A DNA stretch of 18,078 nt from Zeimonas sp035303885 (GTDB taxonomy: Bacteria > Pseudomonadota > Gammaproteobacteria > Burkholderiales > Burkholderiaceae_E), in the NCBI GenBank assembly GCA_035303885.1, contig DATGRE010000327.1, positions 1 through 18,078 of the forward strand, read 5' to 3'. The translations under genes and the position numbers were made by a program. A model generated the notes under the pieces. The model saw nothing but the letters and a program-made list of their open reading frames with translations. It did not search any database and was not told where the DNA came from. Positions 17,190 to 18,078 of the stretch are shown piece after piece (the first letter of the stretch is position 1; every line of letters starts with the position of its first letter).

Positions 17190-17234
17190 ACTCTACGAAG
17201 TCGTCCCGGACTCGTCTGTAGGGACGTCTCGACA
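17190..17234 (-). promoter_or_regulatory. Predicted regulated promoter of the degenerate GGDEF gene (shared operator, copy B)
   Basis: The dyad TGTAGGGA-CG-TCTCGACA (17217-17234) has half-sites that match at six of eight positions when one is reverse-complemented. ACTCTA at 17190-17195 (TAGAGT on the coding strand) is centred 33 bp away, exactly as in copy A (12626-12670). The extended blocks CCGAACTCTA and TCTGTAGGGA are also identical, while the 19 bp between them differ. The -10-like element lies about 55 bp before the ATG. Confidence 0.55.
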
Positions 17235-17303
17235 GGAGGTGTGCAGGGGCATCGACGAAGCGCACGAGACGGCTTTCGGGAGGTCTCCGGGCGCCGGGCG
17301 CGC

Positions 17304-18078
17304 CTACGGCACGCCGAGGACCAGGAACAGCGTCTGCCGGCCGCCTTCGGCGAGCCCGACGCCCAGGAAGGCCGGACCGAGGAAGGTCTCGGCGCCGAGA
17401 TAGACCGACGCGGAATGCCGCGTGCCGCTCGATTCGCGGCCGTCGATCAGGCGCTGGACGCGACCGACCTCGAGCGAGCCGCCGACGTAGATGCCCGATC
17501 CGAGCAGCGACGGCAGCTGATGGATGCGGTCGTAATAGCGCAGGGACGCGAAGGCAAGGCTCTGCCCGGCGAATTGCCCGATCCGGTAGCCGGACAGACG
17601 AAACGGCCCGCCGAGCGAGAAGAGCTCGTACGCCGGCAGCGACGAGCCGAGCCGGCTGCCGCCGTACAGCGTCGCGGCGAAGGTGTGCTCGCGCACGCTC
17701 GTCGCCGCGGTCCAGAGTCCCTCGAGCCTGCGATAGCGGTCGTCGGCGCCCAACGCGTCGCTCGTCGCGAAGGCGCTCAGCACGCCGCGGTAGCCGGAAC
17801 GCGGAAACCACGGCGCGTCGTGCCGGTCGGCGAAGACGCGCAGCCGCAGGCCGCTCGTCGTCGCGTCGAGCGAAGGCAGGATCGGACTTCCGGTATGCGT
17901 GCGCGCTTCGATCCTGCGAAGCAGCGGTCCGACGCGCACTTCGGCCGACGTGCCGAGCGTCGCGCCGAGATCGAGCCCGCCGCGCCATTCGCGGATCCGG
18001 TACTCGGCGACGCGCCGATCGCGGGCGTACACGCCGCGCGTGTACTGGCCGAGTTGCGCGTAGGGCGCGACGAAGAAG
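17304..18078 (-). CDS. C-terminal beta-barrel of a patatin/PlpD-like or other Omp85-family outer-membrane protein (N-terminus off the window)
   Basis: About 257 codons are visible, running in from the right edge with no start. The sequence looks like a 16-stranded Omp85/BamA-type barrel: short alternating beta strands, many Tyr/Gly, FFVAPYAQLGQYTRG then RRVAEYRIREWRGGLDLGA, RLRVFADRHDAPWFPRSGY and FSLGGPFRLSGYRIGQF. The last two fit the conserved barrel segments, including the late L-G-G-x-x-x-x-x-G-Y pattern near the lid-lock strand. It ends in TLFLVLGVP and a TAG at 17304-17306. The AEYRVR-like segment after an FFVxP start is familiar from secreted patatin phospholipases (PlpD type), so an N-terminal patatin domain is the best guess; TamA-like proteins are the alternative. 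The 168-bp gap to the next gene holds operator copy B. Confidence 0.75.
   Translation of the reverse strand, partial: FFVAPYAQLGQYTRGVYARDRRVAEYRIREWRGGLDLGATLGTSAEVRVGPLLRRIEARTHTGSPILPSLDATTSGLRLRVFADRHDAPWFPRSGYRGVLSAFATSDALGADDRYRRLEGLWTAATSVREHTFAATLYGGSRLGSSLPAYELFSLGGPFRLSGYRIGQFAGQSLAFASLRYYDRIHQLPSLLGSGIYVGGSLEVGRVQRLIDGRESSGTRHSASVYLGAETFLGPAFLGVGLAEGGRQTLFLVLGVP

Overview
The window is high-GC chromosomal DNA from a proteobacterium, most likely a betaproteobacterium near the Burkholderiales. Three things suggest this: the gene order around the replication origin, the YidC N-terminus (MQTQRMILWIVFSM..., a Pro/Ala-rich periplasmic linker), and an 832-residue GyrB with the long insertion seen in beta/gamma-proteobacteria. 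The placement is inference; no rRNA or other strong taxonomic marker is present.

Region 1 (about 1-5435, minus strand) is the classical rpmH-rnpA-yidD-yidC-mnmE block that faces away from dnaA. The block is broken. Between yidC and mnmE lie about 1.5 kb of decayed DNA. This holds an internally deleted NAD-dependent epimerase pseudogene, a G-rich tandem repeat, a 5'-truncated and multiply frameshifted IS256-family transposase, and two copies (about 94% identical) of a 51-bp-periodic palindromic repeat module that flank the transposase.

Region 2 (5436-10996, plus strand) is the replication core dnaA-dnaN-gyrB. The dnaA-dnaN spacer carries several imperfect DnaA-box-like sites and is a candidate part of oriC. 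A good sigma-70-like promoter reads toward rpmH.

Region 3 (11018-17135, minus strand) is a signalling cluster directly convergent with gyrB. In transcription order it holds a degenerate GGDEF protein (GPESF in place of GGDEF), a CHASE3 membrane histidine kinase, a CheY/Rcp1-like single-domain receiver, a REC-HisKA_3 soluble kinase, a LuxR/NarL-type response regulator, an intact GGDEF diguanylate cyclase with an I-site, and a soluble histidine kinase with no visible sensor domain. Several neighbours overlap by ATGA.

The most interesting observation is in region 3. The two GGDEF genes, about 4.5 kb apart, have nearly identical upstream architecture: an 18-bp imperfect dyad (TGTAGGGA-NN-TCTCGAC[G/A]) centred exactly 33 bp from a shared ACTCTA (TAGAGT on the coding strand) that could be a -10 element. 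I infer a common operator, possibly bound by the LuxR-type regulator encoded next to one copy. That would link a two-component cascade to one active-looking and one catalytically dead GGDEF protein.

Region 4 (17304-18078, minus strand) is the C-terminal outer-membrane beta-barrel of a patatin/PlpD-like or other Omp85-type protein whose N-terminus lies outside the window.
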